Under the pieces are notes generated by a model. That model was not told where the DNA came from. It did no database searches and saw only the letters and a program-made list of their open reading frames with translations. From NCBI GenBank assembly GCA_023451855.1, contig JAEXXY010000483.1, forward strand, positions 1 through 9,852: a stretch of DNA of 9,852 bases. The letters are read 5' to 3'. Shown here piece by piece: positions 1 to 6,084 of this stretch. This stretch comes from Actinomycetes bacterium. GTDB taxonomy: Bacteria > Actinomycetota > Actinomycetes > Actinomycetales > Dermatophilaceae. Numbering within the stretch: the first letter of the stretch is position 1; every line of letters starts with the position of its first letter. A program made the position numbers and the translations under genes.

Positions 1-228
1 TGCCGCGACCGCCGCCGCGCCCCGGACGGGCGGCCGGGCCACGACGACACGGAAGGTGACGATGACGTCACCGCTCGGCAGGGTCCGCTCCTGCGCCGGC
101 GCACCGAGGCGGCCACGCAGGCGCACCTCGTTGCACGGCTCCTGGCTGGGGTCCGGGCCGCTCCTGGCGCTGGCCTCCTTGCCACGGGTGGTGCGGGTGC
201 GGGGTGGTGTCGTCGTGTAGGTGGCCAT
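1..228 (-). CDS. SSB-like single-stranded DNA-binding protein, N-terminal part
   Basis: A partial minus-strand gene; its first 76 codons are visible and it continues past the left edge. The ATG at 228 is preceded by a strong GAGGAG Shine-Dalgarno (234-239) with a 5-nt spacer, which fixes the start. Residues 1-32 are a Thr/Arg/Pro-rich, probably disordered leader. From N33 the sequence NEVRLRGRLG, then LPSGDVIVTFRVVVARP, matches the first strands of the OB fold in actinobacterial SSB-family proteins, including the G-R-L turn and the PSG-D-V segment. SSB proteins coat single-stranded DNA in the cytoplasm during replication and repair. Short actinobacterial paralogs differ from the essential Ssb, and I infer a paralog because of the basic leader and the lack of replication or ribosomal neighbours. 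The C-terminal acidic tip that would show partner binding is outside the window. Low-complexity Ala-rich residues begin at about 69, possibly a loop. Confidence 0.7.
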   Translation of the reverse strand, partial: MATYTTTPPRTRTTRGKEASARSGPDPSQEPCNEVRLRGRLGAPAQERTLPSGDVIVTFRVVVARPPVRGAAAVAA

Positions 229-233
229 GGGTG

Positions 234-239
234 CTCCTC
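234..239 (-). promoter_or_regulatory. Shine-Dalgarno of SSB-like gene
   Basis: GAGGAG on the minus strand lies 5 nt before the ATG at 228. It decides the start of the partial SSB-like gene, for which only the N-terminus is visible. Confidence 0.7.
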
Positions 240-251
240 GGCTCGTCCAGT

Positions 252-287
252 GGGTCGGCGAATGGGTCGGCGAACGGGTCGGGCGAC
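252..287. repeat. Three 12-bp tandem repeats in the SSB-like leader
   Basis: Plus-strand units GGGTCGGCGAAT (252-263), GGGTCGGCGAAC (264-275) and the degenerate GGGTCGGGCGAC (276-287) lie head to tail, about 24-59 bp before the SSB-like start codon. They sit in a non-coding gap of 193 bp between that gene and the site-2 protease stop. They could be replication slippage or a repeated binding site. I see no convincing -10/-35 pair in the gap, so no promoter is assigned. Confidence 0.55.
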
Positions 288-351
288 GACCGTGCCGACG
301 GCTCGACGCCCCGGCACCAGCGTCGGGTCGGCGGGACCCTTTCGCGACGCG

Positions 352-379
352 CGTCCGGCGGCCTGTGGACGACCGGACG
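352..379 (-). other. Inverted repeat downstream of the site-2 protease gene
   Basis: CGTCCGG (352-358) and CCGGACG (373-379) form a perfect 7-bp inverted repeat with a 14-nt loop, 43 nt past the protease stop in its direction of transcription. There is no U-tract, so it may be a weak transcript-end hairpin or chance in very GC-rich DNA. A direct repeat TGTGGACGA (364-372 and 394-402) overlaps it. Confidence 0.3.
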
Positions 380-421
380 GAGCGGGACGGGGGTGTGGAC
401 GAGATGCGAGCGGCGACGCGC

Positions 422-1585
422 TCAGCGACGTCCGCGTCGGGCCAGCTCGGCCCCCACGACCGTGTTGATCCGCTCCGCGCTCGCCAGCCCCCGCACCTCG
501 CGCGAGGCCTCGTCGACGACGACGGCGAAGGACAGGTCACGCGAGCTCATGACCCGGATCAGGTCGGTCAGCACCGCGTCGGCCGGAAGGGCCACGACCC
601 ACGACGCCGGCTGCGCGATGACGACCGAGGCCACCGGCGTCCGGTCGCGGCCCTCGGCGGGCACCCGAGAGGCGCTCTCGGCATCGAGCAGCCCGAGGGG
701 CCAGCCGGCCGGGTCGGCGGCGACGACGTACGGCGTGCCGGCACCCTCAGCCGGGACGGCGAGCCCGCGGTCGACCTCGCCGAGGCTCGTCTCTCCCGGG
801 ACGAGCACGACGGGCTCGAGCACCTCGGTGGCCGGCCCGGCCGTGGCGTCGTGGATCTGCCCCGAACGGATCGCGGCCGAGGCCCCGCGCCAGAGGAAGA
901 AGCCGATCATCGCGGTCCACACGAGGGCGATGGACGTCGGCGTGCGCCCCTGTAGGAGCGGCAGGCCGACGAACCAGAAGACGCTGCCGATGGCGACGAC
1001 GCGCCCGAGCCAGCCCGCGGCGGTGAGGCCGGTGCCCTTGCGCCCGGTGGCCCGCCACACGAGCGAGCTGACGATCTGGCCGCCGTCGAGCGGCAGGCCG
1101 GGCAGCAGGTTGTAGAGACCGACGAAGAGGTTGGTGTACGTGACCGCCTCGAGGACGCCGCCGAGCACCGCACCGCTCGCGTACGGCTGCACGAGCCATG
1201 ACAGCGCCGCGAGGGCGAGGTTGGACAGCGGGCCGGCGACGGCGACGAGGGCGGTGGTGACGGGGGTGCTCGACGTCGCGTCGTAGACGGTGTGACCGCC
1301 CCAGACGTCGGCGACGATGCGGTCGACCCGGTGGCCCCGCCACAGCGCCACCAGCGCGTGCGCCGCCTCGTGGACGAGCACCGACACGAGCAGCATCAGG
1401 GCGAACGCGAGCGCGATGACGACCGACTGCCCCAGTGACCCGCCGGCGCCGCCCTGCGCGGGCACGACGATGAGCAGGACGAGCAGGACGATGAGCGGCC
1501 AGGACCGGCCCAGGTACACCGGAGTGCCGGCGATGACCCCGATCCGCAACCCGGGTCCTGCGTCCGGGCGCGCCGTGCTGCTCAT
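422..1585 (-). CDS. Site-2 protease (M50 family) with C-terminal CBS-like domain, Rip3-like
   Basis: A 387-residue polytopic membrane zinc metalloprotease. Such enzymes cut transmembrane substrates, often anti-sigma factors, inside the bilayer. The catalytic motif is HEAAH at residues 72-76 (zinc ligands H72 and H76, general base E73). The second family motif is N159-LLPGLPLDGG, whose D167 is the third zinc ligand. Hydrophobic segments are seen at about 29-43, 52-80, 106-134, 145-165, 192-212 and 217-234. The soluble part from about 250 to 380 looks like two degenerate CBS modules, the arrangement of mycobacterial Rip3 and unlike the PDZ-containing Rip1/RseP type; CBS modules usually bind nucleotides. 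The ATG at 1585 has no Shine-Dalgarno but has TAGGGT at -12 to -7, which fits a leaderless mRNA. The gene is divergent from the RecB-like nuclease. Its substrate cannot be told from the sequence. Family assignment is secure; the Rip3-type label is likely. Confidence 0.92.
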   Translation of the reverse strand: MSSTARPDAGPGLRIGVIAGTPVYLGRSWPLIVLLVLLIVVPAQGGAGGSLGQSVVIALAFALMLLVSVLVHEAAHALVALWRGHRVDRIVADVWGGHTVYDATSSTPVTTALVAVAGPLSNLALAALSWLVQPYASGAVLGGVLEAVTYTNLFVGLYNLLPGLPLDGGQIVSSLVWRATGRKGTGLTAAGWLGRVVAIGSVFWFVGLPLLQGRTPTSIALVWTAMIGFFLWRGASAAIRSGQIHDATAGPATEVLEPVVLVPGETSLGEVDRGLAVPAEGAGTPYVVAADPAGWPLGLLDAESASRVPAEGRDRTPVASVVIAQPASWVVALPADAVLTDLIRVMSSRDLSFAVVVDEASREVRGLASAERINTVVGAELARRGRR

Positions 1586-1591
1586 GCACTG

Positions 1592-1597
1592 ACCCTA
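1592..1597 (-). promoter_or_regulatory. -10 element of the site-2 protease gene, probably leaderless
   Basis: Minus-strand TAGGGT occupies positions -12 to -7 relative to the A of the ATG at 1585. That places the predicted transcription start on the start codon. There is no recognisable -35 at the usual spacing and no separate Shine-Dalgarno. Confidence 0.55.
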
Positions 1598-1728
1598 TGC
1601 CCCGCCGGGCTGCCGCCCGCCGTGCGGGGCCTGTGCGAGGGCTGTGCCTCCGGTTGCCGTCGGGGTGGCCACCCGGCTGGCCCTGTGGGCCCTGTGGGTG
1701 GCGGAGAGCCGGTGTCGGCCCGGCCCAG

Positions 1729-1734
1729 TACGGT
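1729..1734 (+). promoter_or_regulatory. -10 element of the RecB-like nuclease gene, probably leaderless
   Basis: TACGGT lies at -12 to -7 of the ATG at 1741, so transcription would begin at the A of the start codon. No Shine-Dalgarno lies between the hexamer and the ATG, and no clear -35 is visible. The divergent protease gene has the same geometry. Confidence 0.55.
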
Positions 1735-1740
1735 CGGTGC

Positions 1741-2580
1741 ATGGCCGCAGCACTGTCCCCGAGCCGGGCATCCGACTTCATGACCTGCCCGATGCTCTAC
1801 CGCTTCCGGGTCATCGACAAGCTGCCCTCGCCACCGACGCCGGCCACGGCCCGCGGCACGCTCGTGCACGCCGTCCTCGAGCGGCTCTTCGACCTCCCGG
1901 CGGCCGAGCGCACGCTCGAGGCTGCTGTCTCGATCGTCCCCCGCGAGTGGGAGCGCCTGACCGGCGAGGAGCCCGACCTGCTCGACCTGCTCGCCGACCG
2001 CGACGGTCGCACCGACGAGTGGTTCGCCGACGCGCAGGCCCTCATCGGCACGTGGTTCGAGCTCGAGGACCCGACCCGCCTCGAGCCGGCCGAGCGCGAG
2101 CTCTACGTCGAGACCGAGATCGACGGCCTGACGCTTCGCGGCTACGTCGACCGGCTCGACGTCGCCCCGAGTGGTGCGATGCGCGTCGTCGACTACAAGA
2201 CCGGCCGCTCGCCGTCCGAGCACTTCGAGGCCAAGGCCCTGTTCCAGATGAAGTTCTACGCGCTCGTGCTGTGGCGCCTGCGCGGCGAGATCCCCCGCCG
2301 CCTCCAGCTCGTGTACCTCGGCAACAGCGAGATCGTCGCCTACGAGCCCGACGAGCAGGACCTCCTCGGCGTCGAGCGCAAGGTCAAGGCGCTGTGGGCC
2401 GCCATCGAGACTGCCGCGACCACCGGCGACTGGCGTCCCAGCCCAAGCCGCCTGTGCGACTGGTGCGAGCACCGTGCCCTGTGCCCCGCGTGGGGCGGCA
2501 CTCCCCCGCCGCTGCCCGACGACGCCGCCCAGCGGGCCGTCGACCCGGCGGGCTCAGGCCTCGTCGACGTCGACGCCTGA
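1741..2580 (+). CDS. RecB/Cas4-like PD-(D/E)XK nuclease with Fe-S cluster cysteines
   Basis: A 279-residue stand-alone nuclease resembling the nuclease domain of RecB/AddB, usually annotated as RecB family exonuclease. H43 lies in GTLVH, the metal-binding histidine of this clan. The core follows as GYVDRLD (134-140, D137 a metal ligand), then VVDYKTG with D151 and K153, and Q169 in QMKFYA (motif IV). C16 near the N-terminus and C239-x2-C242-x5-C248 near the C-terminus give the four-cysteine arrangement that holds a 4Fe-4S cluster and pins the fold in AddB and Cas4 nucleases. No helicase domain is present. The frame stays open upstream to 1597, but the N-terminal SPSRASDFMTCPMLYRF is the normal start of the family and a -10 box sits exactly before the ATG at 1741. 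Function in DNA repair is inferred. In many actinobacteria a relative lies near the Pup-proteasome genes, which are not seen here. Confidence 0.9.
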   Translation: MAAALSPSRASDFMTCPMLYRFRVIDKLPSPPTPATARGTLVHAVLERLFDLPAAERTLEAAVSIVPREWERLTGEEPDLLDLLADRDGRTDEWFADAQALIGTWFELEDPTRLEPAERELYVETEIDGLTLRGYVDRLDVAPSGAMRVVDYKTGRSPSEHFEAKALFQMKFYALVLWRLRGEIPRRLQLVYLGNSEIVAYEPDEQDLLGVERKVKALWAAIETAATTGDWRPSPSRLCDWCEHRALCPAWGGTPPPLPDDAAQRAVDPAGSGLVDVDA

Positions 2581-2583
2581 GCC
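2551..2583 (+). terminator. Hairpin over the nuclease stop codon, possible U-less terminator
   Basis: GGCTCAGGC (2551-2559) pairs perfectly with GCCTGAGCC (2575-2583). Inside it GTCG (2563-2566) pairs with CGAC (2571-2574) around an ACGT loop. That gives 13 pairs with one 3-nt bulge, enclosing the TGA at 2578-2580. No U-run follows, as is common for actinobacterial transcript-end hairpins. Part of the stem encodes the C-terminal codons, so its symmetry could partly be coincidence. Whether it stops transcription before asnB is unknown. Confidence 0.45.
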
Positions 2584-2593
2584 GGCCGCTGCC

Positions 2594-2625
2594 GGGGTCC
2601 AGCGACCCTGCAGACGGGGTCCAGC
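2594..2625. repeat. Direct repeat GGGGTCCAGC, 22 bp apart, before asnB
   Basis: GGGGTCCAGC occurs at 2594-2603 and 2616-2625. The spacing is close to two helical turns, in the 121-bp gap between the nuclease and asnB. The first copy also begins a small inverted repeat, GGGTC (2595-2599) with GACCC (2604-2608). It might be a regulator site, but no bound protein can be named. Confidence 0.3.
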
Positions 2626-2653
2626 CACGGTTCAGCCGTCCCCGCGAGGCTGG

Positions 2654-2697
2654 TCCCGCGGCGCTGCCGGCCGTCCGGGCCGGCCACCGCGGGAGGT
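2654..2697 (+). promoter_or_regulatory. Leader hairpin overlapping the asnB Shine-Dalgarno
   Basis: TCCCGCGG (2654-2661) is perfectly complementary to CCGCGGGA (2687-2694). Within it GCCGGCC (2666-2672) pairs with GGCCGGC (2678-2684) around a 5-nt loop. The two stems are separated by a 4-nt by 2-nt internal loop, making 15 pairs in all. The 3' arm includes the first bases of the Shine-Dalgarno GGGAGGT (2691-2697), which ends 4 nt before the ATG at 2702. Folding would hide part of the ribosome site, so a role in translational control of asnB is plausible but unproven. Confidence 0.5.
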
Positions 2698-2701
2698 GGA
2701 C

Positions 2702-4681
2702 ATGTGCGGCATCGCCGGCTGCATCGGGGTCGACCCCGACCCGGGTCTGCTCGAACGGATGGGCGACGCGCAGCGGCACCGCGGGCCCGACGGCTCTGGC
2801 ACGTGGAGCGACGCGGAGGGCCGGGTCGGCTTCGCCCACGAGCGGCTCGCGGTCATCGACCGCCCCGGCGGCGCCCAGCCCATGGCCACATCCGGTGGCC
2901 GGCACGTGCTCGTCTACAACGGCGAGGTCTACAACCACGACGACCTGCGCGAGGAGCTGCGGGCTGCGGGCCACGCGTTCACGACGCGCAGCGACACCGA
3001 GGTCGTCCTGCACGCGCTCGTCGAGTGGGGCGTCGAGGCGCTCGACCGCCTCGACGGCATGTTCGCCCTCGCCTTCTGGGACGGTGGGACACGCACGACG
3101 CTGCTGGCCCGCGACCACTTCGGCATCAAACCGCTGCACCTGGCGCGCGTCGAGTCGCCCGACGGGCCCGGCTGGCTGTTCGCGAGCGAGATCAGGCCCA
3201 TCCTTGCCACGGGTCTCGTGCCGGCCGTCCCCGACGAGCGGTCGGTGTACCGCTACCTGCGCTTCCGGGTCCACGACGACGACCGCGCCACCTTCCTCGC
3301 GGGGATCGAGCGGGTGCTGCCCGGCGAGGTCGTGACGATCGGCCCCGAGGGCATGCATCGCCGCCCCTTCACGACGCTGCGCGAAGACCTGCTCGCGGCG
3401 GCCGGACGCGCGTCCCGCGGCGACCGCCACGACCCCGAGACGTCCCGCCGGTTCCGTACCGAGCTGACCCGCGCCGTGCGGATGCGTCTGTCCTCCGACG
3501 TGCCCGTCGGCACGTCGCTGTCCGGGGGCCTGGACAGCTCGGCCGTGGCCGCGCTCGTCGACGAGCTGCTGCCCGAACCGTCGGCCAGGGCGGTCGGGGT
3601 GCGGCAGCGGACGTTCTCCGCGGTCTTCCCGGGGCACCGCAACGACGAGCGTCGGTGGGTCGATGACGCCCTCGACGGGCGCCGCGACCGGGTCGACCGC
3701 CACCTCGTGTCGCCCACGGCGCAGGACTTCCTCACCGACCTGTCCGACTTCGTGCGCACCCAGGAGGAGCCGGTCGTCTCGTCCGGGCCGTACGCGCAGT
3801 ACCGGGTCATGCGCGAGGCAGCCCGCCACGTCACCGTCATGCTCGACGGGCAGGGCGCCGACGAGCTGCTCGCGGGCTACGTGCCCCAGGCCGTCGTGCA
3901 CCTGCGGGACCTGCTGCGCCGCCACCCGGTCCGCGGCCTGCGGGAGGCGTTCGCCGAGCGCGACGTGCTGCGCGGCCTCGTCTCCAGCCGGGTCAGGCGC
4001 CTGCTGCCGACGAGCCACGACGCGTCGGTCGCGCCGCTGCTCGCACCCACCTTCGTCGACGAGCACCGTTGCGAGACGTACGCGCCGGTCGGCGCGACGA
4101 TGCGCGAGCGACTGGTGCACGACCTCTTCGTCGGGTCGCTGCCGGCGCTGCTGCGCTACGAGGACCGCAACACGATGCGGTTCTCGCTCGAGGGCCGTGT
4201 GCCGTTCCTCGCCGTCGACCTCGTCCGGTTCGTGTTCGCCCAACCGGACGCGTCGGTCGTCGGCGGTGGGTGGAACAAGCGGATGCTGCGCGAGGCGGTC
4301 CGCGATCTCCTGCCCGACTCGATCACCTTGCGCCGCAACAAGATCGGCTTCACGACGCCGCAGGACGACTGGTTCCGCGAGACGCCCGGGCTGATGCGCG
4401 ACATCTTCGCCTCTGCGTCGTTCCGCAGCCGGCCGTGGTTCGACGCCGACGCCGTGTCGAACGCGTACGAGGAGTGGCTGCTCGGGAACGGGGCGCACGA
4501 CTCGATGGTGTTCTGGCGCGTCCTCAACGTCGAGCTGTGGATGCGCGAGGTGTGCGACCCCGTGGCGTCCTTCCCCACGGCGTCTCGTGAGACCCCGCCC
4601 GACGCGTCCCGCCCGGCCGAGGCGTCCCGCCCGGCCGAGGCGGACGCCCCGACCGGGCGGGTGGTGCCGCTCAGGCGGTGA
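2702..4681 (+). CDS. asnB: Asparagine synthetase, glutamine-hydrolysing
   Basis: A 659-residue class B asparagine synthetase. It makes asparagine and glutamate from aspartate, glutamine and ATP in the cytoplasm. The start is certain: the ATG at 2702 puts C2 (MCGIAGCIG) as the N-terminal glutaminase nucleophile, and GGAGG precedes it by 5 nt. Glutaminase residues include RLAVID (49-54), YNGEVYNH (72-79) and SDTEV (97-101). The synthetase half carries the pyrophosphatase loop SGGLDSS (274-280), LDGQGADELLAGY (381-393) and EDRNTMRFSLEGRVPF (487-502), all intact. The length is near that of mycobacterial AsnB. Residues from about 622 are a Pro/Ala/Ser/Arg-rich tail that includes two ASRPAE repeats and is not part of the catalytic fold. 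The stop overlaps the 3' end of the convergent aminotransferase gene by 11 bp. No TA dinucleotide exists in the 121 bp upstream, so the promoter probably lies within the nuclease gene or further up. Confidence 0.95.
   Translation: MCGIAGCIGVDPDPGLLERMGDAQRHRGPDGSGTWSDAEGRVGFAHERLAVIDRPGGAQPMATSGGRHVLVYNGEVYNHDDLREELRAAGHAFTTRSDTEVVLHALVEWGVEALDRLDGMFALAFWDGGTRTTLLARDHFGIKPLHLARVESPDGPGWLFASEIRPILATGLVPAVPDERSVYRYLRFRVHDDDRATFLAGIERVLPGEVVTIGPEGMHRRPFTTLREDLLAAAGRASRGDRHDPETSRRFRTELTRAVRMRLSSDVPVGTSLSGGLDSSAVAALVDELLPEPSARAVGVRQRTFSAVFPGHRNDERRWVDDALDGRRDRVDRHLVSPTAQDFLTDLSDFVRTQEEPVVSSGPYAQYRVMREAARHVTVMLDGQGADELLAGYVPQAVVHLRDLLRRHPVRGLREAFAERDVLRGLVSSRVRRLLPTSHDASVAPLLAPTFVDEHRCETYAPVGATMRERLVHDLFVGSLPALLRYEDRNTMRFSLEGRVPFLAVDLVRFVFAQPDASVVGGGWNKRMLREAVRDLLPDSITLRRNKIGFTTPQDDWFRETPGLMRDIFASASFRSRPWFDADAVSNAYEEWLLGNGAHDSMVFWRVLNVELWMREVCDPVASFPTASRETPPDASRPAEASRPAEADAPTGRVVPLRR
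4604..4639 (+). repeat. Perfect 18-bp tandem duplication in the asnB tail
   Basis: GCGTCCCGCCCGGCCGAG is present twice, head to tail, at 4604-4621 and 4622-4639. It encodes ASRPAE at residues 635-640 and 641-646. Being a multiple of three it keeps the frame, and it lies outside the catalytic domains. This looks like a recent slippage event that could vary between strains. Confidence 0.85.
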
Positions 4682-6053
4682 ACTCGTCGGCGACCGACAG
4701 CGCGTCGTCGAGGATGGCCAGGCCCTCGCGGACCTCGTCGGGAGTGGTCGTGCACGGCGGCACCACGTGCGTGCGGTTGAAGTGGGTGAACGGCCACAGG
4801 CCGCGTTCCTTGCACGCGGCCGCGAACGCCGTCATCGGCCGGGCGGCGTCGCCGGCGGCGTTGAACGGCACGAGCGGCTCTCGGGTGTCGCGGTCGCGGA
4901 CCAGCTCGAGCGCCCAGAAGACGCCGAGCCCGCGGACCTCGCCGACGCTCGGGTGCTTGCTCGCCAGCTCGGCCAGCCCCGGCCCGATGACGTCGGTGCC
5001 GAGCATCCGGGCGTTCTCGATGATGCCCTCCTCCCGGAACGCGTTGATCGACGCGACCGCGGAGGCACACGCGAGCGGGTGGCCCGAGTAGGTGAGCCCG
5101 CCCGGGTAGGCGCGGGTCTCGAAGGAGGCGCGGACCTCGTCGGAGATGACGACGCCACCGAGCGGCACGTAGCCGGAGTTGACCCCCTTGGCGAAGGTGA
5201 TGAGGTCGGGCCGGATGCCCCAGTGGTCGACGGCGAACCACTCGCCGCACCGGCCGAACCCGGCCATGACCTCGTCGGCGATGAGCAGGATCCCGAACTC
5301 GTCGCAGATCTCGCGGACGCCCTGCAGGTAGCCGTCCGGCGGCACGAGGATGCCGTTCGTGCCGACGACCGTCTCGAGGATGATCGCCGCGACGGTGTGC
5401 GGCCCCTCGACCATGAGGGTGTCGCGCAGGTGCTGCAGGGCGCGGTCGCGCTCCTGCTCGTCATTGTCGGCGTGGAAGGCCGAGCGGTAGGTGTAGGGAC
5501 CCCAGAAGTGGACGATGCCGGAAAGCCCGGGCTCGGACGGCCAGCGACGCGGGTCGCCGGTCAGCGTGATCGAGCCGGCCGTCGCACCGTGGTAGCTGCG
5601 GTAGGTGGCGAGCACCTTGTGCCGACCGGTGTGCAGCCGGGCCATCCGGATGGCGTTCTCGTTGGCCTCGGCGCCGCCGTTGGTGAAGAAGACGGCCGAC
5701 AGCCCCTCGGGGGCGACCTCGGTGATGAGGCGGGCGGCCTCGCTGCGGGCGTCGTTGGCGAAGGACGGCTGGATCGTCGTGAGGCGCGCCGCCTGCTCCT
5801 GGATGGCCGCCACGACCTTCGGGTGCTGGTAGCCGATGTTGACGTTGACGAGCTGGCTGCTGAAGTCGAGGTAGCGCTTGCCGGCGTAGTCCCAGAAGTA
5901 GGAGCCCTGTGCCCGGGCGATGGGCAGCGGGTCGATGAGCCCCTGGGCCGACCAGGAGTGGAAGACGTGCCCGCGGTCGAGGGCGCGGACGTCCGCCTCG
6001 CCCATGGCGTCGAGCTGCTCGCCGATGACGGACCGGTGGTCGAGTTCGGTCAT
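4671..6053 (-). CDS. Class III PLP aminotransferase, probable omega-amino acid transaminase
   Basis: A 460-residue fold-type I, class III aminotransferase, second gene of an operon whose first gene encodes the semialdehyde dehydrogenase. K289 in FAKGVNSGYVPLGG is the predicted PLP lysine. D260 in LLIADEVMAGFGR binds the pyridine nitrogen, and TNGGAEANENA (124-134) and YRSYHGAT (151-158) are the cofactor loops. The VFHSWSAQ segment (30-37) and overall pattern resemble actinobacterial enzymes labelled aspartate aminotransferase family or taurine:2-oxoglutarate transaminase. Next to MmsA, and with no sulfoacetaldehyde acetyltransferase visible, beta-alanine or 3-aminoisobutyrate looks the more likely amino donor; this is inference. 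I chose the ATG at 6053 because GGAGAGG (6063-6069) lies 9 nt before it. The alternative GTG at 6083 has no ribosome site. The gap to the upstream dehydrogenase stop is 31 bp. The 3' end overlaps asnB by 11 bp. Confidence 0.9.
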   Translation of the reverse strand: MTELDHRSVIGEQLDAMGEADVRALDRGHVFHSWSAQGLIDPLPIARAQGSYFWDYAGKRYLDFSSQLVNVNIGYQHPKVVAAIQEQAARLTTIQPSFANDARSEAARLITEVAPEGLSAVFFTNGGAEANENAIRMARLHTGRHKVLATYRSYHGATAGSITLTGDPRRWPSEPGLSGIVHFWGPYTYRSAFHADNDEQERDRALQHLRDTLMVEGPHTVAAIILETVVGTNGILVPPDGYLQGVREICDEFGILLIADEVMAGFGRCGEWFAVDHWGIRPDLITFAKGVNSGYVPLGGVVISDEVRASFETRAYPGGLTYSGHPLACASAVASINAFREEGIIENARMLGTDVIGPGLAELASKHPSVGEVRGLGVFWALELVRDRDTREPLVPFNAAGDAARPMTAFAAACKERGLWPFTHFNRTHVVPPCTTTPDEVREGLAILDDALSVADEFTA

Positions 6054-6084
6054 GGTGTGGATCCTCTCCGAAGCAGTCTGCACG

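Noticed and set aside
204..1115. Plus-strand frames opposite the site-2 protease and its downstream gap.
   Set aside because: The minus strand encodes a complete HEAAH protease. The plus-strand products are Ser/Arg/Thr-rich with no features.
1597..1740. A 48-residue N-terminal extension of the nuclease.
   Set aside because: The extension is Arg/Pro/Gly-rich and unlike the family, and the -10 box at 1729-1734 would lie inside it.
2474..2701. Longer N-terminus for AsnB.
   Set aside because: Class II glutaminases need cysteine right after the initiator methionine, so the ATG at 2702 is required.
1644..3335. A 563-codon plus-strand frame crossing the nuclease and asnB genes.
   Set aside because: It is rich in Arg and Pro, overlaps two confidently identified genes in another frame and has no recognisable domain.
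2384..4498. A 704-codon minus-strand open frame opposite asnB.
   Set aside because: The composition is typical of an antisense shadow in high-GC DNA. It has no motif, while the plus strand is an intact asparagine synthetase.
4671..6053. Naming the aminotransferase as a taurine-specific enzyme (Toa/Tpa).
   Set aside because: The resemblance is to database-style labels only. The MmsA partner and the absence of xsc or sulfonate transport genes point elsewhere, so I kept the general call.
6054..6083. A GTG start at 6083 for the aminotransferase, adding 10 residues.
   Set aside because: No ribosome site precedes it, whereas GGAGAGG is correctly placed for the ATG at 6053.
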